Shown here: positions 39,348-51,109 of the stretch, piece after piece
Position numbering within the stretch: position 1 is the stretch's first letter
Layout of the letters: every line of letters begins with the position of its first letter
Source of the DNA: Daphnia carinata
Taxonomy: Eukaryota; Arthropoda; Branchiopoda; Diplostraca; Daphniidae
DNA length: 64,000 nucleotides
Reading direction: 5' to 3'
Assembly: GCF_022539665.2 (NCBI RefSeq)
Contig: NC_081339.1
Coordinates: forward strand, 1,426,001-1,490,000
Position numbers and translations under genes: made by a program
The notes under the pieces: model-generated
What the model saw: the letters and a program-made list of their open reading frames with translations, nothing else
The model's database searches: none
What the model was told of the DNA's origin: nothing

Positions 39348-39809
39348 CATCCCTCCAGTAACAGGAATTTCTTGTCACAAGACATTCTTTGAAATCGTAA
39401 TTCAATGAGACCGGTTTCTAACTAGAAATTCCGGTTGTTACATAACACACAATATCTGCACAGCTAAAGTGACGTAGATACCTAACACGATATTCTTCCC
39501 ATTATTTAAAAACAATCGAATAAAGTGTACTGCAAATGCAAATAATAGATATCAACCCCCCAAAATTTAACTCTTCATTTCTACTACTGCCAATCGAGTT
39601 TATGTCGAAGGCAGTCATGCGGCGTACATTCTTACACAATCACAGGTAAATTTATCACTTTTCTGATCCGACCGTAAAATTTACTTTTCACCTTGAACTG
39701 AACACAACCAGAGAAACACTCGTGTGAAAACCTGAACGCTGCATGTAAACAGTATAGAAATAAATACGACCACGCAGCTTTACGTTGCCATTGCAAATCT
39801 TTCCTTCAG

Positions 39810-40310
39810 TTTTTCAGATTCGACGAACGCTACTGACATTGATCAATAATAGTAATGAACTCAAAGCTAAATACTCAGTAATGAAATTAAACTCACAATT
39901 ACAAAAGCAATAATAATAAACAATTCACCATCTGAACCAGAGAATAGAACTCCTCGACTGTGCGAATGACGAACGACTAATGGCTCTTCAGATACTGTAC
40001 CTTATATGGTTTAGCCATGCCTGATCCTACCCTTAAATAAAAGGATGGGTACGACTTCTGAGCCTCATTAAATAGTCTGATGAATATTCCTCCTTTTCTC
40101 TGTTCTCTTTCCCTCCAAAAAACATTTTCTTTCTTAGAAACCCCCTTCCCTCTACATTACCCAAGGGACAAAGACAAAGGAATAGAAAATAACAAAAGTT
40201 TTGGCGATTTTGTTTTGTGCATTGGGGATGGGTACGAAAACTGCTGTCAATCAAGTGATGAGTCAGCGAACAAAATTTGTTTTTGAAAACAAAAATTTGC
40301 GTACAAAAAT
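39810..40310. repeat. Recurrent P450 upstream module, copy 2
   Basis: Homologous to 34838-35330: CGACGAACGC...GATCAATAATAGTAA, the TAAATAAAAGG TATA-like motif between TACCC and GGGTA (about 40025-40055), the CCCTTCC...GGGACAAAGACAAAGG stretch and ATGAGTCAGC at 40258-40267. It now precedes only a P450 pseudogene. Confidence 0.7.
40258..40267 (+). promoter_or_regulatory. NF-E2/CncC-Maf-like site, copy 2
   Basis: ATGAGTCAGC in the second module, at the same relative place as in the other modules. Confidence 0.35.
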
Positions 40311-40384
40311 AGCCTATTACAACTGCTAATTCTGTTACTGCGCATTTTTTAATTTGCAATAAATTTTTAAACATACGGTGTCAT

Positions 40385-41895
40385 CGGCATAATAACATTT
40401 CAAGTCGTAAACATTTTAGCTACCAAACAGAAATTGCGATTGGCCAGTAAACGAAACTCGAAAAGGAAAGTTAAATTTATGTTAGTAACATGCCTAGGTC
40501 AGTTATACGTAATACTACTTCATTACCATTAAAATTATAATTGTTTTATATAATGGAATGGAATCTGTCAGATTTTCATGGCGCATGTAATCTGACTGTG
40601 GCTTTCAGAAGACTGGATTTACAAGTTCTGCTCCTTGGATGTTGAAAGTAACCGTATACCCTTAAGGGTATACGGAAAAAAGTATAAATATACGGTGAAA
40701 GTGTAAATTTACACTTTCACTACAGGTAACCTAACCCTTTTAATTTCATTGGGGCGTGGAGTGTAACTGCATTGTTTTAACTCTACAGATCGCCTTAAAC
40801 AAGTTATCAGCGTACAATACTCGAACGGTACTCAAAAACAAATTCAGATCACGTAGAAAGTAGCGAAACTGGAAAAGGGAAACCTCAGTCAAGTAATCAA
40901 CTAAATCCATTTAATCATTCTGTAAAAAAAATTGCGTTTACTAGTTCAAGTTTGTTTTAGAAAGCAGATTTGCCTTAGTATTAGATGGACTGATGGATGC
41001 GTCAAATGAACGCACTGGCCTGGTTGATAACGGAATCAGAAAACAAATTGATACGTTCATGTTCACTGTAATTATCAATTGACTAATCCTTTAACTGTAC
41101 AAACATCTAAATGTTTTCCATTTAAACACAGTATATGACACAACTTCTAAAGCAATGAGGATTGTCCTTATACTAGTAATTTGCTCAAAACATTCCGCTT
41201 TGTGTCTACCACTGTTCTACTTCTGCGTAACCCAAAAAATTGATGAGCATAGACAACTTGAATTTACCAAAGGGCAACGAGATAGTTGTAGAGACGACAT
41301 TTAGAAGCAGAAGGGTAAAGTATACCATTGTTAATCTTTACGTTGAGGCTCTACCCGAATGCGGCGTTTATCATGCGAGTTCCAACGTAAGACATTGAAA
41401 TAGATAAAACACCTACTGAAATGAAAGAAATCACCTGTTAAATTAGACTTGATCTGTTTAATTTACTCAATCAAATTCTAGGTGGACATACAATACCAGC
41501 TGGTGTTACAGTTGTTCCCACATTTTGTGCGATCCCTCGCAATCCTTGCGTTTCTCCGGATCCCGAAGCATACAAACCGGAACGATTTATTCCTGAGAAC
41601 AGCATTGGCCGGCATGCATATGCCTTCATTCCGTTCAGTGCTGGCCCACGGAACTGCATAGGTAAGCAATTGCTTTTGTTCTGGTTACATGGAGCAGAGA
41701 TTGTTGATTTATATTCAAAACAATTCAGGCCATAAATATGCAATGATGGAATTGAAAGTAATTTTCGCCAAGCCGCTAGTTCGGTGAGGTTTTCCGTACC
41801 TGGCACAGCAATCTCGGACGCGCGTGATTCAGGAGTCATGTTGAAACCGAAACATGCTGTTCGCCTGGTAATTTCTAAATGGTCGAACAGATCAT
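40385..41895 (+). pseudogene. CYP4-like pseudogene 1
   Basis: Exon remnants run in the order of gene A but are heavily decayed. They include the METSxGQ...NxH exon relic (about 40430-40500), a degraded FVERVSRPWLS exon (about 40570-40640), the GLI-A-S exon (about 40985-41065), a fragment of the oxygen-binding exon (about 41130) and a heme exon still readable as [12 protein letters not shown] to [10 protein letters not shown] (41481-41661). The last exon (41730-41895) is out of frame. Two large palindromes lie at 40652-40720. It is certainly non-functional. Confidence 0.88.
40652..40720. repeat. Two adjacent perfect palindromes (24 and 26 bp)
   Basis: CCGTATACCCTTAAGGGTAT plus ACGG (40652-40675) and the 26-bp palindrome centred on AAATTT (40695-40720, arms GTGAAAGTGT/ACACTTTCAC) are each perfect and 19 bp apart. 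The second includes a P450 exon-flank motif (TTTACACTTTCACTA) also seen near 45085. Confidence 0.9.
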
Positions 41896-42899
41896 GACAT
41901 TACTCCAATCAAGACTTTCTTGTCAAAACCTCTTTTTTCAAAATAGCAATTCAACCAGTTCAGTTGCTATCTAGAAATCTTGATTTTATCTATCATAAAA
42001 GACTTACGCAGGTTAAACAGACTGGAGCAGCGGTATTCCGTTGATCCAACAGTTACACATCCGAGGTAGCAGTGATGTTGAAACCTAAATACAATGTTTC
42101 ATTTTAAAACGATCAAAAAAAGTACAGTGCAGATGCAAATGATTGGTAACGTTAATTACCAATGATTGATTCCTTCGATTTCGTCATCTCACAATAAAGT
42201 GAAGAGTCATCAGGCCAAATTTGTCTTTGAAAACGCAAACTTAAAGCACACCTTACGAACACATTTTCACGACAAACGTTTGGAAAACGAATGCTGCTGG
42301 ACATAGATCAAACATCGAACAATTACAGTAACGAACTAAAAAAAAATTTAAGCCTAATCGAAAATATTAATTCAAGTGGTTTCACCATCTGGACCATGGA
42401 GCATGTCTCCTTGGCTGCGCGAAGGACGAACGACTAATGGCGCTTTAGCTACCCGTTCTCTATTCATATGGCTTAGCAATTCAAGCAAATAAAGAAGGGC
42501 CTCTTTTTAAAGTTGGTTTCACTTTCCGAGAGAGGTACTCTGTATCTTTTTTCTCACGCGTCATCATCGGAAAAGACTAAACGAATGAAGCAATACTTTA
42601 CGTCTCGAATGATTATCAACAGCAATCCAAAGTTCACTAACATGTGTTTAATCCACGGTTAGGTTTCACTTTCAACTGGCAATAGGGCAAACTTAACGTA
42701 TGAAGCCAAACGGACCAGCACATCTGTCTTAATGATATATCTGTTGACGGAGGGGGCGCACAGACTGGACGGCTGTTAGCCCTGCTACTGTACGCGCTAC
42801 TGGTGTTAGACACAGTAAGGAACAACAAAAACTTACCGCAATCGAAGATGTTCACACAACCCGGCGATTACCTGCCTGCATCCGTAAACCAGTAGATTT
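41896..42899. other. Intergenic region with second recurrent module
   Basis: No gene. It holds a module from about 42480 to 42930 (AAGCAAATAAAGAAGGGCCT, GAGAGGTACTCTGTATCTTT, CACAGTAAGGAACAACAAAA) that recurs at about 48205-48670 and 50690-51130, and partly at 56390-56470, upstream of P450 relics. ORFs here are short and not protein-like. Confidence 0.5.
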
Positions 42900-44220
42900 C
42901 ATGGAGAAAAACATCGTGAATGTTATGGGTGTCTACCTGATGTCTTTGGAAAAAACGAAATTTATGTTAGCAACATTCATAAGTCAGTTAAATTTCATAC
43001 AATGCTATGAACATTACCATTTCTAATGCTTTATTTCGATGGAATAGTAATTTGCCAGATTTTCGTTAAACGTTTCAGCCGACCTTGCCTTTCAAACGAT
43101 CGGATTTACAAGCTGTTCCCCCAAGGTCGTGAAAGTGAACGCTGTGTCAGTGCTCTTCATGCTTTCACGAATAAGGTAAACAATCCTTTGCAGAATAACC
43201 TGTAAATTAAAAAATATTTGAATTGAAATAATAAGGTCATTTCAATAGGTTACACGGCATAGCCGTCAAATACTTAAACGATACCCAAACAAACACGCAG
43301 AAAAGACAGAAAGCGGCGAAAATGAAAAATTTGAATCTAGTGGAAAACTAGACCCATTTCATTTTACTGTTTTAACCTTGCAATTGGTAACTGCAACTTT
43401 TGAGGTGAGAATTTTGCCGTTGTAGACGGGCTGATACAGGCATAAGGGCGCTGACCTAGATAACGAAACCAGAGAAGAAATCGATTTAATCACGTTCGCT
43501 GTAATATTTAATCATCTTAGCTTATAACTGCACAAAACGTCTGAATGTTTTCCAATGAAACACAGGGATACAATACAATTTCTGCAGCCATGGTCTGGTT
43601 TCTTTACCTCATTGCTAAACATCCAGAGCATCAGGTAATACAATAGTCTTGCAAAGCTTTAACTTCTCTCAAAAATGTGACCCTTCTCTACCCGAACGTG
43701 GCGTTTATTATGCGATGTCTAACGCAAGTCGTTGAAATAGGTAGAACACCTATGGAAATGAAACAAATCACCTGTTAAATTACATTTAATCTGTTTAGTT
43801 TACTCAATCAAATAGTAGATGGATATACAATACTAGTTGGCGTTACAGCTTTTCCCAGATTTTGCGTGATCCACCGCAGTCCTAGCGTTTTTTCCGAACC
43901 GGAATGGTTTATTCTTGAGAACAGCATTGGCCAGCATCCATATGCTTTCATTCTGTTCAGCGCTGGCCCACGTAACTGCAGCGTTAAGCAGCTGCTTTTA
44001 TTCTGGTTACATAGAGCAGAGATTGTTGATTTAAATTCAAAACAATTCAGGGCAAAAATATGCAATGCTGGAATTGAAAGTGGTTTTCGCCAACCTGTGT
44101 CGTCGAGTGGGGCTTTCCGTCCCTGGCACATCAATCTCGGAATTCGCCTGATTTAGGATTCGTGCTGAAACCGAAACACGGTGTTCGCCTCGTAATTTCT
44201 ACATGGTTGAATAGATCATA
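42900..44220 (+). pseudogene. CYP4-like pseudogene 2
   Basis: Remnants of at least seven exons follow the gene A order: FVKRFSRPCLS (about 43063-43175), VTRHSRQILKRYP (43248-43350), the decayed GLIQ exon (about 43425-43490), GYNTISAAMVWFLYLI (43565-43634), LYPNVAFIMRCLTQ (about 43688) and a heme exon reading [10 protein letters not shown] (about 43960-43985). The last exon (44048-44215) has a frameshift. The N-terminal exons are absent and the C-helix region is lost. The heme exon keeps Cys but the following Ile-Gly has changed. It is duplicated at 51110-52432. Confidence 0.88.
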
Positions 44221-44579
44221 ACATAATTCCACTGACATCAAGACTTTCTTGTAAAAACCCCTTTTTTCAAAACAGCAATTCAACCAGTTCAGTTGCTATC
44301 TAGAAATCTCGATTTTATCTATCATACAACACTTACGCAGGTTAAACAGCCCGGAGGAGCGGTATTCAGTTGATCCAAGAGTTACACGTTCAAGGTAGTA
44401 GGGATGTTGAAACCTAATAACAATATTCGTATCATTTTAAAATGATGAAATAAAGCACAGTGCAGATGCAAATGATTGATAACGTTGATTACTAATGATT
44501 GATTCCTTCGATTTCTTAAGAGTCAGCAGGCCAAATTTGTCTTTGAAAACACCAACTTGAAGCACACCTCACGAACACA

Positions 44580-44995
44580 TTTCACGATAAACGTAAGAGA
44601 AACGAACGCTGCTGACATAGATCAAAACACTGAACAATTAAAGTAACGAACTCAAAAAAATTAAAGCCTAAACGACAATATCACTTAAAGTGGTTTTAAC
44701 ATCTGGACCATGGAATATATCTCCTTGACTGCGCGAAGGACGAATGACTAATGGCAATTCAGATGGTTTAATGAATATTAATCCTTTTCTTTGTTACTTT
44801 CCCTCCAAAATACATCCCTTTTTAGATACCCTTCCTTCTCCGTTACCCCAGGGACGAAGACAAAGGAAAAGAACAAAACAAAAGTTTTGACGATTTTGTT
44901 TGACGCATTGGGGATGGGTACGAAAACTGCTGTCAATCAAGTGATGAGTCAGCAAACAAAATTTGCTTTTGAAAAACGAAAATTTGCATAGGAAA
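44580..44995. repeat. Recurrent P450 upstream module, copy 3
   Basis: Homologous to the modules at 34838 and 39810, but the TATA-like AAAAGG portion is deleted. It keeps the CCCTTCC...GGGACGAAGACAAAGG stretch and ATGAGTCAGCA at 44944-44954, 725 bp before the start codon at 45679. Confidence 0.7.
44944..44954 (+). promoter_or_regulatory. NF-E2/CncC-Maf-like site, copy 3
   Basis: ATGAGTCAGCA is a full match to the 11-bp NF-E2-type core (RTGASTCAGCA), upstream of the P450 at 45679. Confidence 0.45.
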
Positions 44996-45678
44996 ATCGC
45001 CTAGTGCAACTGACAGTGGCATCCAAATGACTGAATTCACGAATTCTGCTCACCGGATGTTGGAAATGAACGCTGTAACTATGCCATTTACACTTTCACT
45101 AGAGATAACATAACCCTTCTAATCTAACTGGAGCTATAACTGCCATTGTTTGAAATCTACTGGTCCATATAAGCAAACTGTAAACCTCATTTGATTTTTA
45201 CGACGCAATTGAGAGTAGACGAATTCGATTTAGTTTTTGGTGGCGACACGGTTTGTCCGAGTACTCCCAGTTTTGCTCTATAGACATTCCGGTTTGTGTC
45301 TATCATTTTTCTATTTCTGCGTAACCCAAGAAAGTGATGGGCATGGATTACACACAACTTGACTTTATCAAAGGGCAACGACATAGTTGTAGATACGGCA
45401 TTTAGAAGCAGAACAGTGAAGTTTGCGAAAAGATTACTTTCACTCGCGAATGTATAATTAAACCGAAACCGTACCTAACTGTGTAAGCCAATCAGATTAC
45501 TCCTACCATGAAATTGCAAATAAGGTGACTAACACTTTCCCTGAATAAAATCAGCACGTCTACATCTACATTAAATAGAAAACCTTTCATGTTCGAATGT
45601 TTGCGACTGCAGTCGTGGTCAGATAAAAGATTAGTTCACAGCGTTTGTCTACTGTGGTCGGACGAAATTTCGGGAGAC

Positions 45679-48135
45679 ATGTCAATCACTTTGAATAATC
45701 TCAGCAGTCTGCGAACAAAAGGCATCCTTACCATATGGCTCATTTTGCCTGCAATAGCCATTGTGCATTACTGGAAATGGAGTCGATCGAGAACCGTAAA
45801 ACTCATCAACGCCATACCCGGACGAAAGCCGTTGTCGTTGGTAGGCAATCTTCTACATTTGGATCCCTATAACGAACGTAGGTCTTAATTATTTCTTCAT
45901 CAACGATAATGAAGAATTGAACTTGCTTCGTCTTGCAGAAATCCATAAAATTATAGCAATAGATTGGGTGAAAGAGTACGGACCGATCTTCCGCGTATGG
46001 CTCGGACCACGACCTTTTGTGATTCTAGCTTCCCCCGAACTAGCACAGGTACGTAAAATCTTTTTTTTTTTTTTCAACCGCACAGCTTTTCTGTTGTTAA
46101 TTCTTAGTCTTTTTTTCGATGTAGACAATATTATCCACTTCTAAACACAACACAAAGTCAAGCGATTATTCTAAATTGATTGACTGGCTCGGCAATTGCA
46201 TGTTTTTATCAACAGGTAACAGACGAAAATGACATATACACGCCAATCTGTTTTGTTTCATATTTGATAATGCTTCAGATGATCACTGGAAAAAACGACG
46301 CCGAATAGTCACACCAGGTAACCGCATTTTCTGATAGTCTTTCCGCCAGAACTTTCCATTTCCACTCTAATTTAAATTAAATCTATTAAATTTAATTAAA
46401 ATACCGTGTTTAGCGGGTTCTAGTAGATTGTTTAACAAAGGAAGTAACCTAAAGTTGTCTTGCTACGAACAGGTTTCCATTTCCAGAATAACAACAGTTT
46501 TATCGACATCTTCAACGAGAAGAGTTCGATGTGCGCGGCTGAATTTGAACGAATCATCAAGAAGCAAGGCGATACCGTGATTGACGTCAGTCATCTCATG
46601 TCCAAATGCGCAATCAATATAATATGCGGTACATTTTTTTAACGTCGGCATATTGTCTTTGATGTAATAACGTGATGTCGTAAACATTTTTGAAAACTAT
46701 CAAGACACTGCGATGGGACAAACGAAGTGCGAGATGGAGAACGAGATTTATCTCAACAACGTCCACAGGTCAGTCCAATATATTGTAACATCATATTCTG
46801 TAGAAATTGAAATGATTTTGTTAATACTGTGGCATGTAGATTTTGTCAGATTTTCGTTGAGCGCTTCGCACGACCGTGGCTTTCAAATGACTGGATTTAC
46901 AAGATGACTGCAAGAGGCCGTGAATGGCAACGGTGTGTCAATGCCTTGCACACTTTCACTAAAGAGGTTATTCAAGTCTTCTAATCTCCAACAAGATTTC
47001 AATTAAAAGGCTGCTTTAAAAATAGATTATACGAACCCGTCGTGAAATGCTCGTACGGCGTTCCAATTCAGATCAGGTACAAAAACAAGGAATTGAAGAA
47101 GGGAAGCCCCAATCAAGTAAATATTTTGATTGATGTTAAGATGTCTTTTACACGATGCGATCGATAACTGAATCGTTTTAGAAAGCAGCTTTGCCGTATT
47201 GGACAGGCTGATACAGGCGTCTGATGAGGGCGCTGACATCGATGATAACGGAATCAGAGAAGAAATCGATTTAATCACGTTCGCTGTAATGTTCAAATGA
47301 TTTCAATTCCTTTAACTGCACGAAACATCTAAACGTTTTCAATGAAACCCAGGGATACGACACAACTTCTGCAGCCATGGTCTGGTTTCTTTACCTCATT
47401 GCGAAACATCCAGAGCATCAGGTAAATACAATGAAGCTTTAACCTCTTGACACTGTATGCAACCCATTTGATTTTCAATTCACGCACAAAGCAACTGATA
47501 GTGGACGAATTAGATTCGGTATTTGGCGACGATTACGACCGTCCTTGTACCACCCAGGATATTACTGAACTTAAATATTTGGAATGTTGCATCAAAGAAA
47601 CTCTGAGAATGTACCCGAGTGTGCCGGGTGCCATGAGGCGTCTAACGAAAGACGTCGAAATAGGTAGAACATCTTATCAAATGAAAAATGAGCTGCTTAA
47701 TTTACTTCATCAAATCCTAGGTGGATATACGATACCAGCTGGTGTTTCAGTTGTTCCATCATATTTTGGGATTCATCACAATCCTTCCGTCTATCCGGAT
47801 CCCGAATCATTTAAGCCGGAACGATTTTTCCCTGAAAACAGCGTTGGCCGTCATCCGTATGCCTTTCTTCCCTTCAGCGCTGGTCCACAGAATTGCATAG
47901 GTGGGTGATTATTTTTATTCTGGCAGTAGAAAAGATTGTTAATGAATGCTTTGAAAACAATTTAGGTCAAAAATATGCAATGCTGGAATTGAAAGTTGTT
48001 TTCGCCATTCTTTTACGTCGAGTACGATTTTCCGTTTATGATCCAGCTATGTCAGACGGATCCGACGGAGGAATAGTATTAAAACCAAAACACGGTGTTC
48101 GCCTCTTAATTTGTAAACGGTCAAATAAAGCATAA
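45679..48135 (+). CDS. CYP4-family cytochrome P450 (plus-strand gene B), heme loop Arg to Gln
   Basis: Thirteen exons colinear with gene A and all in frame. Start ATG 45679 (MSITLNNLSSL) is chosen by alignment with gene A and because the anchor follows directly; an in-frame ATG at 45589 would add 30 residues. Exon 1 is 45679-45877 and exon 2 is 45939-46048. The hinge reads IPGRKPLS instead of IPGPKPLP. The I-helix is EIDLITFAGYDTTSAAM (CYP4 Glu is Ala). K-helix ETLR and [10 protein letters not shown] are present. The heme loop is FSAGPQNCIG (about 47870-47898). The Arg two residues before Cys, which normally contacts a heme propionate, is Gln. The Cys is kept. Stop is TAA 48133-48135. It may be a recent functional variant or a gene beginning to decay. 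Confidence 0.87.
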
Positions 48136-48639
48136 TGCAAAACAAAAATTCGATTGTGCAGTCGCTAATGGAAAGCCGGGAAAGGAACGTTCATGTCAAA
48201 TGAGCAAAAGCAAATAAAGGTCCTTTTTTTAAGGTTGGTTTCACTTCCCGAGAGAGGTACTCTATCTTTTTTCTCACGCGTCATCATCGGAAAGACTTAC
48301 ACGAATGAAGCAATACTTAACGTCTCGAATGATAATCAGCAGCAATCCAAGTTCACCAACACACGTTTAATCCACGGTTAGTTTTCAGTTTCAACTGGCA
48401 CTAGGGCAAACTGAACGTATGAAGCCAAACGGACCAGCAAATCTAGCTTAATGATATCTGTGCCGACGGGGGCGGCGTTTATAGCGCACAGACATGCAGA
48501 CTGGACGCTCTCCTCTCTACACTACTCTCTACTGTACGCGCTACTGGTGTGAGACACAGTAAGGAACAGCAAAAACTTACGGGTATCGAATAGGGTCACA
48601 CAGCGCGATGATTAGCTGCCTGCATCCATGAAACCAGCG
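48136..48639. other. Intergenic region with second recurrent module
   Basis: No gene. It carries the AAATAAAGGTCCTTTTTTTA, GAGAGGTACTCTATCTTTTT and CACAGTAAGGAACAGCAAAA module that recurs before each P450 pseudogene. Confidence 0.5.
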
Positions 48640-50115
48640 AATGTCATGGAGAAAAACATGGTGAATGTTACGGGTGCCTACGTGATGTTGTTGGAAAAAG
48701 AAATTTATGTTAGCAACATTCCTAGGTCAGATAAATAACATACAACGCTATGAACAATACCATTTTTAATTCTTCATTTTGATGGAATAGAAATTGCCGG
48801 ATTTTCGCTGAACGTGCCAGCCGACCTTGGCTTTCAAACAACTGGATTTACAAGCTGCCCCCCCCCCCCCCAGGACGTGAAAGTGAACGCTGTGTCAATG
48901 CCCTCGACGGTCTCACGGATAAGGTAAACAATCCTTTGCAGTATAACCTGTAAATTAAAAAATATTTGAATTAAAATAATAAGGACATTCCAATAGGTTA
49001 CTCGATACCGCCGTGAAATGCTTGAACGATACCCAAACCAATACCCAGACAATACAAAAAGCAGCGAAAGTGAAAAAAATCCAAATCTAGTAAAAAACTA
49101 GACCCATTTCATTTTGTTGTATTAACCCTGCCATTGTTAATTGTAACTTTCTCAGGTGGCACATTTGCCATTATAGACGGACTGATACAAGCGTCTAATA
49201 AGGGCACTGATCTAGCTGATAACGGAATCAGAAGAAATCGATTTAATCACGTTCGCTGTAATATTTAAACGTCTTACCTTATAAGTGCACAGAACGTCTT
49301 AACGTTTTCCAATGAAACACAGGGATACGACACAACTTCTGCAGCCATGGTCTGGATTCTTTACCTCATTGCTAAACATGCAGAGCATCAGGTAATACAG
49401 TAGTCTTCAAAAATTTTAACTTCTCAAACTATAAACCTCATTCGATATCCACGAAGCAACTGATAGTGGACGAGCTGGATTTAGTTTCTGGCAGTGATCG
49501 AGATCGTCCTTGTACACAAACGATGATTCTGAGCTTAAATATTTGGAATCTTGCATCAAAGAAACGTTGAGGCTCTACCCGAATGAGGCGTTTATCATGC
49601 GAGTTCCAACGTAAGACATTGAAATAGATAAAATACCTACTGAAATGAAAGAAATCACCTGTTAAATTAGACTTGATCTGTTTAATTTACTCAATCAAAT
49701 TCTAGGTGGACATACAATACCAGCTGGTGTTACAGTTGTTCCCACATTTTGTGCGATCCCTCGCAATCCTTGCGTTTCTCCGGATCCCGAAGCATACAAA
49801 CCGGAACGATTTATTCCTGAGAACAGCATTGGCCGGCATGCATATGGCTTCATTCCGTTCAGTGCTGGCCCACGGAACTGCATAGGTAAGCAATTGCTTT
49901 TGTTCTGGTTACAGGGAGCAGAGATTGTTGATTTATATTCAAAACAATTCAGGCCATAAATATGCAATGATGGAATTGAAAGTAATTTTCGCCAAACCGC
50001 TAGTTCGGTGAGGTTTTCCGTACCTGGCACAGCAATCTCGGACGCGCGTGATTCAGGAGTCATGTTGAAACCGAAACATGCTGTTCGCCTGGTAATTTCT
50101 AAATGGTCGAACAGA
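48640..50115 (+). pseudogene. CYP4-like pseudogene 3 (mosaic)
   Basis: Exon remnants: IFAERASRPWLSNNWIYKL followed by a 12-C run and a lost base (48795-48922), VTRYRREMLERYPNQYP (about 48997), FAIIDGLIQASNKGTDL with a 2-nt deletion (49165-49258), GYDTTSAAMVWILYLIA (49323-49390), a frame-broken K-helix exon (49457-49610) and a heme exon ending [10 protein letters not shown] (49705-49886). From 49564 onward it is nearly identical to pseudogene 1 (41340 onward), but before that it is clearly different. It is therefore a chimera of two P450 relics. Confidence 0.88.
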
Positions 50116-51109
50116 TCATGACATTACTCCAATCAAGACTTTCTTGTCGAAACCTCTTGTTTCAAAATAGCAATTCAACCAGTTCAGTTGCTATCTAGAA
50201 ATCTTGATTTTATCTCATAAAAGACTTACGCAGGTTAAACAGACTGGAGCAGCGGTATTCCGTTGATCCAACAGTTACACATCCGAGGTAGCAGTGATGT
50301 TGAAACCTAAATACAATGTTTCATTTTAAAACGATCAAAAAAAGTACAGTGCAGATGCAAATGATTGGTAACGTTAATTACCAATGATTGATTCCTTCGA
50401 TTTCGTCATCTCACAATAAAGTGAAGAGTCATCAGGCCAAATTTGTCTTTGAAAACGCAAACTTAAAGCACACCTTACGAACACATTTTCACGACAAACG
50501 TTTGGAAAACGAATGCTGCTGGACATAGATCAAACATCGAACAATTACAGTAACGAACTAAAAAAAAATTTAAGCCTAATCGAAAATATTAATTCAAGTG
50601 GTTTTCACCATCTGGACCATGGAGCATGTCTCCTTGGCTGCGCGAAGGACGAACGACTAATGGCGCTTTTTTCATATGGCTTAGCAATTCAAGCAAATAA
50701 AGAAGGGCCTCTTTTTAAAGTTGGTTTCACTTCCCGAGAGAGGTACTCTGTATCTTTTTTCTCACGCGTCATCACCGGAAAAGACTAAACGAATGAAGCA
50801 ATACTTTACGTCTCGAATGATTATCAACAGCAATCCAAAGTTCACTAACATGTGTTTAATCCACGGTGAGGTTTCAGTTTCAACTGGTAATAGGGCAAAC
50901 TGAACGTATGAAGCCAAACGGACCAGCACATCTGTCTTAATGATATATGTGTTTACGGAGGGGGCGCACAGACTGGACGGCTGTTAGCCCTGCTACTGTA
51001 CGCGCTACTGGTGTTAGACACAGTAAGGAACAACAAAAACTTACCGCAATCGAAGATGTTCACACAATCTGGCGATTACCTGCCTGCATCCGTAAACCAG
51101 TAGATTTCA
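50116..51109. other. Intergenic region (copy of 41896-42899)
   Basis: No gene. It is nearly identical to 41896-42899 within the duplicated tract, including the module around 50690-51130. A deletion near 50668 removes about 20 bases present in copy A (CTACCCGTTCTCTATTCATA). Confidence 0.55.

Larger units (their letters stand above)
39348..40384. other. Intergenic region with recurrent module copy 2
   Basis: No gene seen. It contains the second upstream module (listed separately) and AT-rich sequence downstream of gene A. Confidence 0.5.
44221..45678. other. Intergenic region with recurrent module copy 3
   Basis: No independent gene. It contains module copy 3 and a scrap of a P450 K-region exon at about 45195-45260 (QLRVDEFDLVFGGD-like), a leftover from a deleted relative. 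It should contain the promoter of the gene starting at 45679. Confidence 0.55.
41340..46232 (+). repeat. Near-identical 4.9-kb tract, copy A
   Basis: Matches 49564-54441 base for base apart from scattered differences, at an offset of 8209-8224 bp. It starts inside the K-helix exon of P450 pseudogene 1 (ACGTTGAGGCTCTACCCGAA) and ends within intron 3 of the gene at 45679. Outside these limits the same two regions are still related but clearly more diverged. Confidence 0.88.

Noticed and set aside
40652-40675. piggyBac end (TTAA with CCC/GGG)
   Set aside because: The orientation is CCC-TTAA-GGG, opposite to TTAA-CCC...GGG-TTAA, and no transposon body is present.
45889-46128. Minus-strand lysine-rich frame over P450 gene B exon 2 (and its copy at 54098)
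   Set aside because: It is the complement of a poly-T intron tract and a P450 exon; the plus-strand exon is clearly the coding one.
49695-50063. Minus-strand 122-residue frame conserved in two copies (also 41471-41839)
   Set aside because: It overlaps P450 heme and terminal exons in pseudogenes on the plus strand. Conservation reflects the recent 4.9-kb tract.
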